This document shows positions 8,424 to 16,409 of a stretch of DNA of 64,000 nt, piece by piece. The notes below the pieces were generated by a model. It made no database searches. It saw nothing but the letters and a program-made list of their open reading frames with translations, and was not told the DNA's origin. Position 1 is the stretch's first letter, and each line of letters begins with the position of its first letter. The translations under genes and the position numbers were made by a program. Source of the stretch: Pseudomonas citronellolis (lineage in GTDB: Bacteria > Pseudomonadota > Gammaproteobacteria > Pseudomonadales > Pseudomonadaceae); contig NZ_FOLS01000025.1 of assembly GCF_900112375.1 (NCBI RefSeq), positions 62,001 through 126,000 on the forward strand, given 5' to 3'.

Positions 8424-9968
8424 TCAGGCAATGCCGTCCGGCCGGGCGATTTCCAACTCCGGCAACGGCTTGCCCAGCAGCACCCCGACCAGCACGGCGA
8501 ACGCCAGCGCTGCAATGCCGGCCACCTGCAGCAGCGTCTCGAAACCACCGATGAAGGCCTGCCGCGCCAGCGGCGCCAGGGCCTCGCGCAGGGCCGGGTC
8601 GACCAGCGCCAGGGCCGCCGGCAGGTCACCGGCTGCTACGCGGGTGGCCATGTCCGCGGCCTTGTCCAGTTGCGCCGGCGCCACGTTGGCGAGGGCTTCG
8701 CGCAGCAGTTGGGCGCTGCGCGCGGCGAGCACGCCGCCGAGGATGCCGATGGCCAGGACGATGGCGCCGAAGCGCGTGGTGGTGCTCAGGCCCGAGGCCA
8801 TGCCGGTGCGTTCGCGGGGCACGCAGGCCATGATGTTCTTCTGGGTGTCGCCGTTGAGCAGCCCGGCGCCGGCGCCCAGCAGCAGGCTGGCCAGGGCGAA
8901 GGCCGGGTAGCCGCCGTGGCCCGCCGCCACGGCGCAGAGCAGGTTGCCCGTGCCGACCAGGGCCAGGCCCAGGGCGAACAGCTGCGCCGGACTCAGGTGC
9001 GCGGCCAGGCGCAGGCCCAGGCGCGGGGCCAGCAGCATGGCCAGGGCGAAGGGCAGCATGCCGGCGCCCGCGGCCACCGCCGTCAGTTGCAGGCCGTTCT
9101 GCAGGTACAGCGGCAGCAGCGTCATCATCACCTGGGCGCAGGCTGCGTAGGCGAACATGCCCAGCAGCGCGCCGATGAAGCGGGCATTGCGCAGCAGGTG
9201 CAGGTCGACCATGGGCCGCGCCTGGCTGCGCTCCACCAGCACGAACAGGCTGAGCAGGAAGCCGCCCAGCAGCAGGCGCGCGAGGGTCGGGGCGCTGTCC
9301 CAGCCGGCGCGGTTGGCGTCGATCAGCGCCCAGATCAGGTAGCCCAGGCCGCCGGCGAAGGTCAGGCTGCCCAGTGGGTCGAGGCGCGCGGCGGCGCTGT
9401 CGCGGGATTCCTCGATGCTGCGCAGGGCCATGGCGCCCAGCAGCGCCACCAGTGGCAGGTTGAGGTAGAAGATCCAGCGCCAGCCCAGGCTGGCGGCGAT
9501 CAGCCCGCCCAGCAGCGGGGCGAAGGTGATGGTGGCGCCCATGCAGGCGCCCCAGAAGGCCCAGGCGCGCAGGCGCTCCCGTGGCTCGTGGAAGCGGTGG
9601 CCGATGGCGGCCAGGGCGGAGGTCAGCAGCAGCGCCGCGCCGATGCCCTTGGCCGCCCGCGCCAGGTCGAGGAACGCCAGGTTGGGCGCGGCGCCGCAGG
9701 CCAGCGAGGCGGCGCCGAACAGCGCCAGGCCGAGCAACAGCATGCGCCGGCGGCCGAAGCGGTCGGCCAGGCTGCCGGCCGGCAGCAGGCAGGCGGCGAA
9801 GGCCAGCAGATAGGCGCTGACCACCCATTCGATGTCGGCGAAGGCGCCGGACAGGTCGCGGGCGATGCTCGGCAGGGCGACGGCGACTATGTTGGTGTCG
9901 AGGATGATCAGCGCGCACACCGCCGAGGCGGTCAGCAGGGTGAAGCGCGCGGAAGGGCGGCTGGACAT
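8424..9968 (-). CDS. MFS efflux transporter, DHA2 (EmrB/QacA-like) family
   Basis: 514 residues with about 14 predicted membrane helices, the DHA2 arrangement. The first helix carries ALIILDTNIVAVALPSIARDL (the D-x-T-I-V-N-V-A-L-P type motif), and ADRFGRRRMLL is motif A between helices 2 and 3. It probably exports hydrophobic drugs or aromatic compounds by proton antiport. It is transcribed divergently from a LysR gene that starts 142 bases away, so that regulator is the probable controller. Substrate unknown. Confidence 0.88.
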   Translation of the reverse strand: MSSRPSARFTLLTASAVCALIILDTNIVAVALPSIARDLSGAFADIEWVVSAYLLAFAACLLPAGSLADRFGRRRMLLLGLALFGAASLACGAAPNLAFLDLARAAKGIGAALLLTSALAAIGHRFHEPRERLRAWAFWGACMGATITFAPLLGGLIAASLGWRWIFYLNLPLVALLGAMALRSIEESRDSAAARLDPLGSLTFAGGLGYLIWALIDANRAGWDSAPTLARLLLGGFLLSLFVLVERSQARPMVDLHLLRNARFIGALLGMFAYAACAQVMMTLLPLYLQNGLQLTAVAAGAGMLPFALAMLLAPRLGLRLAAHLSPAQLFALGLALVGTGNLLCAVAAGHGGYPAFALASLLLGAGAGLLNGDTQKNIMACVPRERTGMASGLSTTTRFGAIVLAIGILGGVLAARSAQLLREALANVAPAQLDKAADMATRVAAGDLPAALALVDPALREALAPLARQAFIGGFETLLQVAGIAALAFAVLVGVLLGKPLPELEIARPDGIA

Positions 9969-10086
9969 GGCGAGGCTCCGGAGCGGTGCCGGCGCCGGAC
10001 TTTGCCGTGCGGCGCCGGCCTTGTAGTGTTGCTGCCACGGTAACGCCAGCGCGCGCCGGGCTTGTTAGGCGCGGCGGCCTGCGTCA

Positions 10087-10101
10087 TTAGCCCGCAGCTA
10101 A
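10087..10101. promoter_or_regulatory. LysR-type operator (TTAGC-N5-GCTAA)
   Basis: A perfect 5-bp dyad TTAGC / GCTAA with a 5-base spacer lies 9 bases before the LysR start codon and within the divergent region shared with the efflux gene. It fits the T-N11-A LysR box shape. Autorepression and control of the pump are inferred from position. Confidence 0.55.
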
Positions 10102-10110
10102 CGAGGCCCC

Positions 10111-10995
10111 ATGGAAATCCGCCATTTCCGCTATTTCATCAGCGTCGCCCGCCACGGCCACTTCACCCGTGCGGCCGAGCAGCTGGGCATCGCCCCGCCG
10201 ACCCTGAGCCGGCAGATACAGGACATGGAGAAGGAGCTGGGCGTGCGCCTGTTCCAGCGCAGCCAGCGCGAGGTGCGCCTGACCGCCGCCGGCGAGGCGC
10301 TGCTGGCCGAGGCCGAGCAGACGGTGCGCCAGTTCGATGCGGCGCAGCTGGGCGCGCAGCGCGCCGGGCGCGGCGAGGCCGGGCACATCGAACTGGGCTA
10401 CGTGGCCTCGGCGGCCTATTCCGGGGTGCTGCAGCGCCAGGTGAGCGATTTCGCCGCGGCGTACCCGGCGGTGCTGCTGAACATCCGCGAGGCGCCCATG
10501 GCCGAGCTGCCGGCGCTGGTGCGCGACGGCCAGCTGGACCTGGCCTACGTGCGCTCGCCCATGGAGCTGCCGGCGGAGCTGGAGGCCATCCGCCTGCACG
10601 ACGAGGGTTTCGTCCTGGCGTTGCCGGAGGCCTCGCGGCTCAACGAGCTGGCGGAGATTCCCGCGGCGCGCCTGGCGGGCGAGACCTTCATCCTCCCCGA
10701 GCAGATTTCCGGCACCCTGGAGGTGGCCGCCCAGGGCGGCTTCGTGCCGCGCCTGGGGCCGCAGCCGGGCAGCCTGGTGGCGGTGATCGCCCTGGTGTCC
10801 CTGGGCCAGGGCGTGGCCCTGGTGCCGGAGTCGGTGCTGCGGCGCATCAGCCTGCCGCAGGTGAACTACCGACGTGTCGCCGGCAGCCGGGCCAGTTCCT
10901 GGCTGTCGCTGCTGCACCGGCGCTTCGAGAAGGCGCCGGCGGTGGCGCGCTACATCGAGCGGGTGCGCCTAGCCGCGGCCCAGGCGCGCCAGTAG
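10111..10995 (+). CDS. LysR-family transcriptional regulator
   Basis: 294 residues. The N-terminal winged HTH has FTRAAEQLGIAPPTLSRQIQDMEKELGVRLFQRS, followed by the two-lobe substrate-binding domain (GHIELGYVASAAY, LVALVSLGQGVALVPESV-type segment near residues 225-250). It is divergent from the DHA2 transporter and probably regulates it in response to the exported compound or its precursor. The start at 10111 is the canonical MEIRHFRYF beginning. Confidence 0.9.
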   Translation: MEIRHFRYFISVARHGHFTRAAEQLGIAPPTLSRQIQDMEKELGVRLFQRSQREVRLTAAGEALLAEAEQTVRQFDAAQLGAQRAGRGEAGHIELGYVASAAYSGVLQRQVSDFAAAYPAVLLNIREAPMAELPALVRDGQLDLAYVRSPMELPAELEAIRLHDEGFVLALPEASRLNELAEIPAARLAGETFILPEQISGTLEVAAQGGFVPRLGPQPGSLVAVIALVSLGQGVALVPESVLRRISLPQVNYRRVAGSRASSWLSLLHRRFEKAPAVARYIERVRLAAAQARQ

Positions 10996-11124
10996 CGCGG
11001 CCTTCACCACCGGCCACTCGTCGTCGATGATGCTGAAGCGCAGCGAGTCGCGCTTGCGCCCGTCGGACATGATCCGTTCGTGGCGGACGATGCCTTCCTG
11101 CGCCGCGCCCTGGGGCAGGCGCTT
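10969..11124 (-). pseudogene. C-terminal remnant of a GNAT (RimJ/RimL-type) acetyltransferase
   Basis: The last ~50 codons of an open frame on the minus strand (AAQEGIVRHERIMSDG, then KRDSLRFSIIDDEWP and VKAALLARL) match the conserved C-terminus of RimJ/RimL-type GNATs, usually read as EGVLRxHRIMPDGxxRDSVxFSIxDxEWPxVK. Upstream of this the frame runs into REP repeats, with no acetyl-CoA-binding core and no plausible start. The 5' part was therefore lost, apparently where the repeat array now lies. No function is expected. Confidence 0.75.
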
Positions 11125-11452
11125 GCCGGTTTCGCCCGCGCCTGGAAAGCCGGGGCGGTGGTTGCGAATCGCGCGCAGGAGGGGGCTGACCAGTCGGCTG
11201 CGCCGAGGTGCTCTTCGTAGGAGCGAGCTTGCTCGCGAATGAACCCCGCTGCGGAGTCTGTTCGCGAGCAAGCTCGCTCCTACGAGAAGCCATGCGAGCG
11301 GGCTCTGCCCGCGATTTCGCGCGCAGGGCGCGCTCCTATAGGAGGCATCGAGGTGGTTTTCGTAGGATGGGTTGAGTTTGCGAAACCCATGCGGTTGCGG
11401 CGATGGGTATCGCTGCGCTCCACCCATCCTACGAGAGGCCATGCTCGCCTGC
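11125..11452. repeat. REP/BIME array
   Basis: A direct REP copy (about 11215-11239) faces an inverted copy (about 11260-11284), forming a BIME. They are followed by a GC-rich palindromic unit (GCGCGCAGGGCGCGCTCCTA) and a different family with GTAGGATGGGTTGAG / ACCCATCCTACG ends (about 11361-11432). No gene. The array occupies the site where the GNAT gene is truncated. Confidence 0.75.
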
Positions 11453-12493
11453 TCAGCGCCCGCCCAACTGGCCGCGGCGGTACTCGCCCTGGCGTTCGAG
11501 CATCCAGCCGGGGTACTCGGCCGGCAGGGCGCTGACCTGGTCGAGGGTGGCCAGTTCTTCGGCATTCAGCTCGACCTGGGTGGCGGCTATGTTGTCCTCG
11601 AGCTGCTCCAGGCGCTTGGCGCCGATGATCACGCTGGTCACCGCTTCCTGGTGCAGCAGCCAGGCCAGGGCCACCTGCGCCACCGATACGCCCTTGGCTT
11701 CGGCGATGCCGCGCATGGCGTCGATGCAGTCGTAGGCGCGTTCGCGGTTCACCGGCGGGAAGTCGAACTGGGTGCGCCGGCTGCCGGCCTCGGCCTCGCC
11801 GCCGCGGCCGTACTTGCCGCTGAGCAGGCCGCCGGCCAGGGGGCTCCAGACCATCAGACCGACCTTCTCGCTGCGCAGCAGCGGCACCAGTTCGCGCTCC
11901 AGGTCGCGGCCGGCGATGCTGTAGTAGGCCTGCAGCGACTCGAAGCGGGCCAGGCCGAGGCGCTCGGCGGTGCCCAGGGCCTTCATGATCTGCCAGGCCG
12001 CCCAGTTGGAGACGCCGACGTAGCGCACCAGGCCCTGGCGCACCAGGTCGTCGAGGGCGCGCAGGGTTTCCTCGATCGGCGTGGCCGGGTCGAAGCCGTG
12101 CACCTGGTAGAGGTCGATGTGGTCCAGCTGCAGGCGCTCCAGGCTGGCCTGCACGCCGCCGGCGATGTGGTAGCGCGACAGGCCGCGGGAGTTGGCACCG
12201 CGGGTGCCGGTCTCGCCGAACACCTTGGTGGCGACCACCACGTCCTCGCGGGGCACGCCGAGGTTCTTCAGGGCCTGGCCGGTGATGACCTCGGAGCGGC
12301 CCTCGGAATACACGTCGGCGGTGTCGATGAAGTTGATGCCGGCCGCCAGGGCCGCGCCGACCAGCTGCTCGGCCTCGGCCTGCTGCAGCTTGCCGATCTG
12401 GCTCCACAGCTGGCCTTCGCCGCCGAAGGTCATGGTGCCCAGGCAGAGTTCCGAGACGAACAGACCGGTGTTGCCGAACTTTCTGTAGCGCAT
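11453..12493 (-). CDS. Aldo/keto reductase
   Basis: 346 residues from the ATG at 12493 (MRYRKFGNTGL), the usual start of this AKR subgroup. Visible AKR features are the DTADVYSEG motif with catalytic Asp and Tyr, Lys in VVATKV, His in LYQVHGFD, and the NADPH-site segment SVIIGAKRLEQLEDN. The protein should reduce aldehydes or ketones with NADPH in the cytoplasm; the substrate cannot be read from sequence. It is a single gene whose stop is close to the REP array. Confidence 0.9.
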   Translation of the reverse strand: MRYRKFGNTGLFVSELCLGTMTFGGEGQLWSQIGKLQQAEAEQLVGAALAAGINFIDTADVYSEGRSEVITGQALKNLGVPREDVVVATKVFGETGTRGANSRGLSRYHIAGGVQASLERLQLDHIDLYQVHGFDPATPIEETLRALDDLVRQGLVRYVGVSNWAAWQIMKALGTAERLGLARFESLQAYYSIAGRDLERELVPLLRSEKVGLMVWSPLAGGLLSGKYGRGGEAEAGSRRTQFDFPPVNRERAYDCIDAMRGIAEAKGVSVAQVALAWLLHQEAVTSVIIGAKRLEQLEDNIAATQVELNAEELATLDQVSALPAEYPGWMLERQGEYRRGQLGGR

Positions 12494-12631
12494 GGCGAGC
12501 AATCCTCGGGAGGGGGCAGGGAAGGCGCCGCTGCCTCGCGCAGCGGCGGACGCCACCAGTATGGGCGCCGCGCCCTGGAAGGACGGCGCTCGATGCTGCC
12601 GCATTCTTGCCTATTGCTGCCGGCGCCCGCC

Positions 12632-13069
12632 TCAGGCCATGGGCGGCAGGCGGCGCTTGACCGGGGTCTTCTTGACGATGGCGGTGCTGGTCTCGGCGTA
12701 GGCGTTGAGGCGGTCGAGCAGGGTGTCCAGTTGCTCCATGTCGCGCACGCACAGGCGGGCGACGAAGCAGTCGTCGCCGGTGATCTTGTCGCACTCGGTG
12801 AACTCGGGGATGGCCTGGATCTGCCGTTCCACCTCGTGCAGCCGGCCGGGCAGCGGGCGCACGCGGACGATGGCCTGGAGCAGGTAGCCGAAGGCCTTCG
12901 GGTCCACCTCCAGGGTGTAGCCGCGAATCACCCCGCGGTCCTCCAGTTTGCGCAGGCGCTCGCCGACGCTGGGCGCGGAGAGGCCGCTGACCTGGGCCAG
13001 GGCCTTGAGCGACAGGCGCGAGTCTTCCATCAGGGCGGCGATCAGCAATTGGTCGATTTCGTCGGTCAT
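12632..13069 (-). CDS. Lrp/AsnC-family transcriptional regulator
   Basis: 145 residues from the ATG at 13069. An N-terminal HTH (SLKALAQVSGLSAPSVGERLRKLEDRGVI) is followed by a RAM/AsnC ligand-binding domain with CDKITGDDCFVARLCV. It is divergent from an EamA-type exporter that starts 136 bases away, the common pairing of an amino-acid sensor with an amino-acid exporter. The spacer is comparatively AT-rich (GATAGTAAAGGCGATATTTGG) and should hold both promoters. Confidence 0.9.
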   Translation of the reverse strand: MTDEIDQLLIAALMEDSRLSLKALAQVSGLSAPSVGERLRKLEDRGVIRGYTLEVDPKAFGYLLQAIVRVRPLPGRLHEVERQIQAIPEFTECDKITGDDCFVARLCVRDMEQLDTLLDRLNAYAETSTAIVKKTPVKRRLPPMA

Positions 13070-13204
13070 TTTTTGGCTCGTTAGGCGATTGCGGGTGGAT
13101 GCCTTGATAGTAAAGGCGATATTTGGTGGATGCCTTCCGTTTGCGATGGAAGGACGGGGTGACGCCTTGTCATGCTGTAGGCACACCTTGCAGGAGGAAG
13201 CCCC

Positions 13205-14125
13205 ATGGACAAGTCCCTTCAACGCGGCACTCTGGAGATGACCGCGGCCATGCTGATCTGCGGCACCATCGGTTGGCTGGTGCTGGTGTCCGGCCAGCCG
13301 GTGCTGGACGTGGTGTTCTGGCGCTGCGTGTTCGGCGCCGCCACCTTGCTGGTCGCCTGCGCCCTGCTCGGGATGCTGCGCCCTGGCGTGCTGAGCCTTT
13401 CCGCCTTCGGCCTGGCGCTGCTCAGCGGGGTGGCCATCGTCGGCAACTGGGTGCTGCTGTTCGCCTCCTATTCGCGGGCGTCCATCGCCATCGGTACCGC
13501 GGTGTACAACACCCAGCCCTTCATGCTGGTGTTGCTGGCCGCCGTGTTCCTCGGCGAAAAGCTCAGCGCGCGCAAGCTCGGCTGGCTGGGGTTGTCCTTC
13601 GCCGGCATGCTGGCCATCGTCAGCGCCCACGGCAGCGGCGGGCCGGGCAGCGACTACCTGGGCGGCATCGCCCTGGCCCTGGGCGCGGCGCTGCTGTATG
13701 CCTTTGCCGCGCTGATCGTCAAACGCCTGCAGGCGGTGCCGCCGCATGTGATCGCGCTGGTGCAGGTTTGCAGCGGCGTGCTGCTGCTGGCGCCCCTGGC
13801 CAACCTCTCGGCGCTGCCGCAGCAGCCCTCGGCCTGGGCCTGCCTGGCCACCCTCGGCATCGTCCACACCGGGCTGATGTACGTGCTGCTCTACGGCGCC
13901 ATCCAGAAACTGCCGACGGCGCTGACCGGCGCGCTGTCGTTCATCTACCCGGTGGCGGCGATCCTGGTGGACTGGGTGGTGTTCGGCCACCGCCTGGGCC
14001 TGGCGCAGTGGCTGGGCGTGGCGGCCATCCTCCTGGCCGCGGCCGGCATGCAGCGCGACTGGGGGCTGCCGCGGCGGTTGGCTGCGCGCTTCGCGCTGCG
14101 CGGGACGGATTACGGAAAGCGCTGA
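13205..14125 (+). CDS. DMT-superfamily transporter, EamA type
   Basis: 306 residues with about ten hydrophobic helices in two EamA repeats. The second half has the characteristic PTALTGALSFIYPVAAILVDW segment. An AGGAGG site lies 9 bases before the ATG. Probably an inner-membrane exporter of amino acids or other metabolites, controlled by the divergent Lrp-type regulator. The substrate is not determinable. Confidence 0.87.
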   Translation: MDKSLQRGTLEMTAAMLICGTIGWLVLVSGQPVLDVVFWRCVFGAATLLVACALLGMLRPGVLSLSAFGLALLSGVAIVGNWVLLFASYSRASIAIGTAVYNTQPFMLVLLAAVFLGEKLSARKLGWLGLSFAGMLAIVSAHGSGGPGSDYLGGIALALGAALLYAFAALIVKRLQAVPPHVIALVQVCSGVLLLAPLANLSALPQQPSAWACLATLGIVHTGLMYVLLYGAIQKLPTALTGALSFIYPVAAILVDWVVFGHRLGLAQWLGVAAILLAAAGMQRDWGLPRRLAARFALRGTDYGKR

Positions 14126-14185
14126 GGCGTGGGAATTTTTCCCCAGGCGGTGACTCCAACTCCCACCAAGTCACGCCATGGGTGA

Positions 14186-14587
14186 ATGATGAACTACAAG
14201 CTGTTGCCAATGATCGGTGTCGCGGTGCTGCTCGGCGCCTGCGGCGGCAAGGAGGCGGAGGTGTGCGCCAGCAAGGACATGCGCGACCAGTTGGTGAAGG
14301 TGTTCACCGACGGCCCGCTGTCCGGCCGCGGCGACCTGCTCAAGGACGTGGAGCTGCGCGACGCGGCCATCCTCGAGAAGGACCCGGACAGCGGCGTGCT
14401 CGAATGCGTGGCCACCTTCCGCGTGCCGGTGGGGCAGCAGGTGGTGCAGGGGCCGCTGGAGTACCGCATCGCCCCGGCTGCGAAGTCCGATCATGACTAT
14501 CTGTTGCTGTTCACCAAGAGCGAGCGGGCGTTGGCGCTGGCCGATCGGATTCAGCGGGTGTTCCCGGCGGCGGGGACGTCGCAGTGA
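14186..14587 (+). CDS. Small hypothetical lipoprotein
   Basis: 133 residues (132 if translation begins at the second of two adjacent ATGs). The signal sequence ends in the lipobox LLGAC and is followed by a short polar domain with two further Cys (VCASKD and LECVATF) that could form a disulfide. I do not recognise the domain. It lies 60 bases downstream of the DMT exporter gene and could be cotranscribed with it. An extracytoplasmic location is the only firm inference. Confidence 0.7.
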   Translation: MMNYKLLPMIGVAVLLGACGGKEAEVCASKDMRDQLVKVFTDGPLSGRGDLLKDVELRDAAILEKDPDSGVLECVATFRVPVGQQVVQGPLEYRIAPAAKSDHDYLLLFTKSERALALADRIQRVFPAAGTSQ

Positions 14588-14597
14588 TGATGAGGGT

Positions 14598-15082
14598 GTA
14601 GGAGCGAGCTTGCTCGCGAACCTCCTGGCGGCTGCGGTGTATTCGGTTGACTCCGTTCCCTCACCCCAGCCCTCTCCCGGAGGGAGAGGGGGCCGTTCGG
14701 CGTGAGTGGTGAATCCAGAGTCAGCCTGAAATGCCTATCTGTCCCTGCGTTCGCGGGAATGGTGAGGGTAGGAGCGAGCTTGCTCGCGAAGGGTGCTTCC
14801 TTGCGACTGCGGTGTATTCGGTTGACTCCGTTCCCTCACCCCAGCCCTCTCCCGGAGGGAGAGGGGGCCGTTTGGCGCGAGTGGTGAATCCAGAGTCAGC
14901 CTGAAACGCCTGTCTGTCCCTGCGTTCGCGAGAGTGGCGAAGGGGAAGGATAGTGCCTGACCTCCAGGCCGCTCAGGACAGTCCCCTCTCCCGCTTGCGG
15001 GAGAGGGTTGGGGTGAGGGCGCTCTTGAGTCAGGCGCCTGCGCCACCGGCAGCTTCCATTCGCGAGCAAGCTCGCTCCTACG
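14598..15082. repeat. REP array with a 170-bp tandem unit
   Basis: Two head-to-tail copies of about 170 bases begin at 14598 and 14768. Each runs from a REP (GTAGGAGCGAGCTTGCTCGCG) through TGCGGTGTATTCGGTTGACT and a CT-rich dyad to CCCTGCGTTCGCG. An inverted CT-rich/REP unit closes the array at about 14980-15082, so the whole has BIME geometry. No gene is seen. Confidence 0.8.
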
Positions 15083-15137
15083 AAAAGCCATGCCCGCTCA
15101 TACAGTCGGAGCGGACTCGGTCAATGCCGCACAAACG

Positions 15138-15173
15138 AAAAAGCCGCTCCCCCGTGAGGAGGAGCGGCTTTTT
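15138..15173. terminator. Bidirectional rho-independent terminator
   Basis: AAAAAGCCGCTCC pairs with GGAGCGGCTTTTT across a 10-base loop, with A-run and T-run on the two flanks. It lies 24 bases beyond the stop of the minus-strand amidotransferase gene and should end that transcript. Confidence 0.9.
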
Positions 15174-15196
15174 CATCAGCGCCTTTCGGCGCCCGC

Positions 15197-16006
15197 TCAG
15201 GCAGCGTTGCCGTAGCGGGCCTGCTTCTTCTTGACCTGCTGGCGGCACGCGTCGCCGAAGGCCTGGAAGATCTTCACCGAGTCGGGGTTCTTCAGCGCCT
15301 GCCATTCCGGGTGCCATTGCACCGCGAAGAGGAAGGGCGACAGGCTCGGCGCGTGGACCGCCTCGACCAGGCCGTCTTCGGCGTGGGCGATGGGCTCCAG
15401 GCCCTTGCCGAGGTTCTTCAGGCCCTGGCCGTGCAGCGAGTTGACCTGGATCGAGTCGGTCTGCAGCAGCTTGTGCAGCCAGGTGTTCTGCGCCACGCGC
15501 ACGCTGTGCGCCGGGGCGTACTGCACCTCGACCGGGTCTTCGGGGTTTTCCCGGTGGTCGTTGAAGCCGGGCTCGGCGTAGACCTTCTGATACATGTCGC
15601 CGCCCAGCGCCACGTTGATTTCCTGCATGCCGCGGCAGATGCCGAAGATCGGCAGGCCACGGGCGATGGCGGCCTTGATCAGGGGCAGGTCGAAGAGGTC
15701 GCGCTGCCTGTCCTGGGCCTTGCCGGGGGTTTCGTTTTCCTGGCCGTAGAGGGCCGGGTCGATGTTGCTGCCGGCGCCGGTGAGGTAGACGCCGTCGGCC
15801 ATGTCGAGGTACTGCTCGAGATCGTCGATGCCGCAGCAGGTCGGCACCAGGACCGGCACGCAACCGGCGATGTCGGTGATCGGGGTGATGTACTTGTGGG
15901 TCATCACCTGATAGTCGTGGCCCTTGCGTTCCTGGGCGCCCATGGACATCAGGACGACGGGCTTGCGGAGTTTCTGATTGTTATTGCCAATGTTGCTGTT
16001 GGACAT
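15197..16006 (-). CDS. Class I glutamine amidotransferase, gamma-glutamyl-GABA hydrolase-like
   Basis: 269 residues, peptidase C26 family (PuuD/PauD/SpuA type). The nucleophile is Cys124 in FGICRGMQE and the His/Glu pair is His232-Glu234 in VQWHPEW. The expected reaction is hydrolysis of gamma-glutamyl-GABA to glutamate and GABA in the gamma-glutamylated polyamine pathway. A polyamine-type binding protein 2 kb away on the same strand supports this. No gamma-glutamylpolyamine synthetase or aminotransferase lies beside it, so it is detached from a classical pau/spu operon and no symbol is assigned. Confidence 0.87.
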   Translation of the reverse strand: MSNSNIGNNNQKLRKPVVLMSMGAQERKGHDYQVMTHKYITPITDIAGCVPVLVPTCCGIDDLEQYLDMADGVYLTGAGSNIDPALYGQENETPGKAQDRQRDLFDLPLIKAAIARGLPIFGICRGMQEINVALGGDMYQKVYAEPGFNDHRENPEDPVEVQYAPAHSVRVAQNTWLHKLLQTDSIQVNSLHGQGLKNLGKGLEPIAHAEDGLVEAVHAPSLSPFLFAVQWHPEWQALKNPDSVKIFQAFGDACRQQVKKKQARYGNAA

Positions 16007-16409
16007 ATGTCACCTTGGGACAGGCTCGGCCTGTCGTTTATGTGCAGGCGCGGCCGGGAGGGCGCTACCTGGGGCTCCGAGCACTGCCGTAGCGGGGCTG
16101 GAAGCGCCCGCAAACGGTCGAAGCCTGCCCACCAGCCTGCCAGAGCCGTAAAATATGTCAAACAATTTCGCTTTCGATCGTTAAAAATAATGGCCGAAAT
16201 TCACGGCGATTTCATTTTCAAGCTGCTGTATTTAAAGGATTTTTTCTTTAATTCGATAAATATCGGTCCATTATTTTTTACGGATCCGGCCTTTTCGTGA
16301 AAATTATACTGAACATTTTCACGGGAAATCGCCGGGCACGCGCCGGCCGCGCTCTTGAGCGGGCGCCGCGTCTGAAGCTTTCCTGCGGGGGCGCTGGCGC
16401 CCCGGCCCG
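16007..16409. other. AT-rich intergenic region with a 9-bp dyad
   Basis: 403 bases without a credible gene. Bases 16148-16320 are markedly AT-rich for this genome and should carry the promoter of the amidotransferase gene; a TTGACA (minus strand) occurs at 16156-16161. CGTGAAAAT (16296-16304) and ATTTTCACG (16315-16323) form a perfect 9-bp inverted repeat with a 10-base spacer, a plausible regulator site. A GC-rich hairpin at about 16386-16404 follows the diguanylate cyclase stop. Confidence 0.55.

Noticed and set aside
7638-10043. An 801-codon plus-strand frame opposite the lipase and MFS genes
   Set aside because: It crosses two well-supported minus-strand genes and has Gln/Gly/Ala-rich shadow composition.
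15197-16006. Calling the amidotransferase spuA or pauD outright
   Set aside because: The catalytic triad fits both, but the diagnostic spu or pau neighbours are absent, so no symbol was given.
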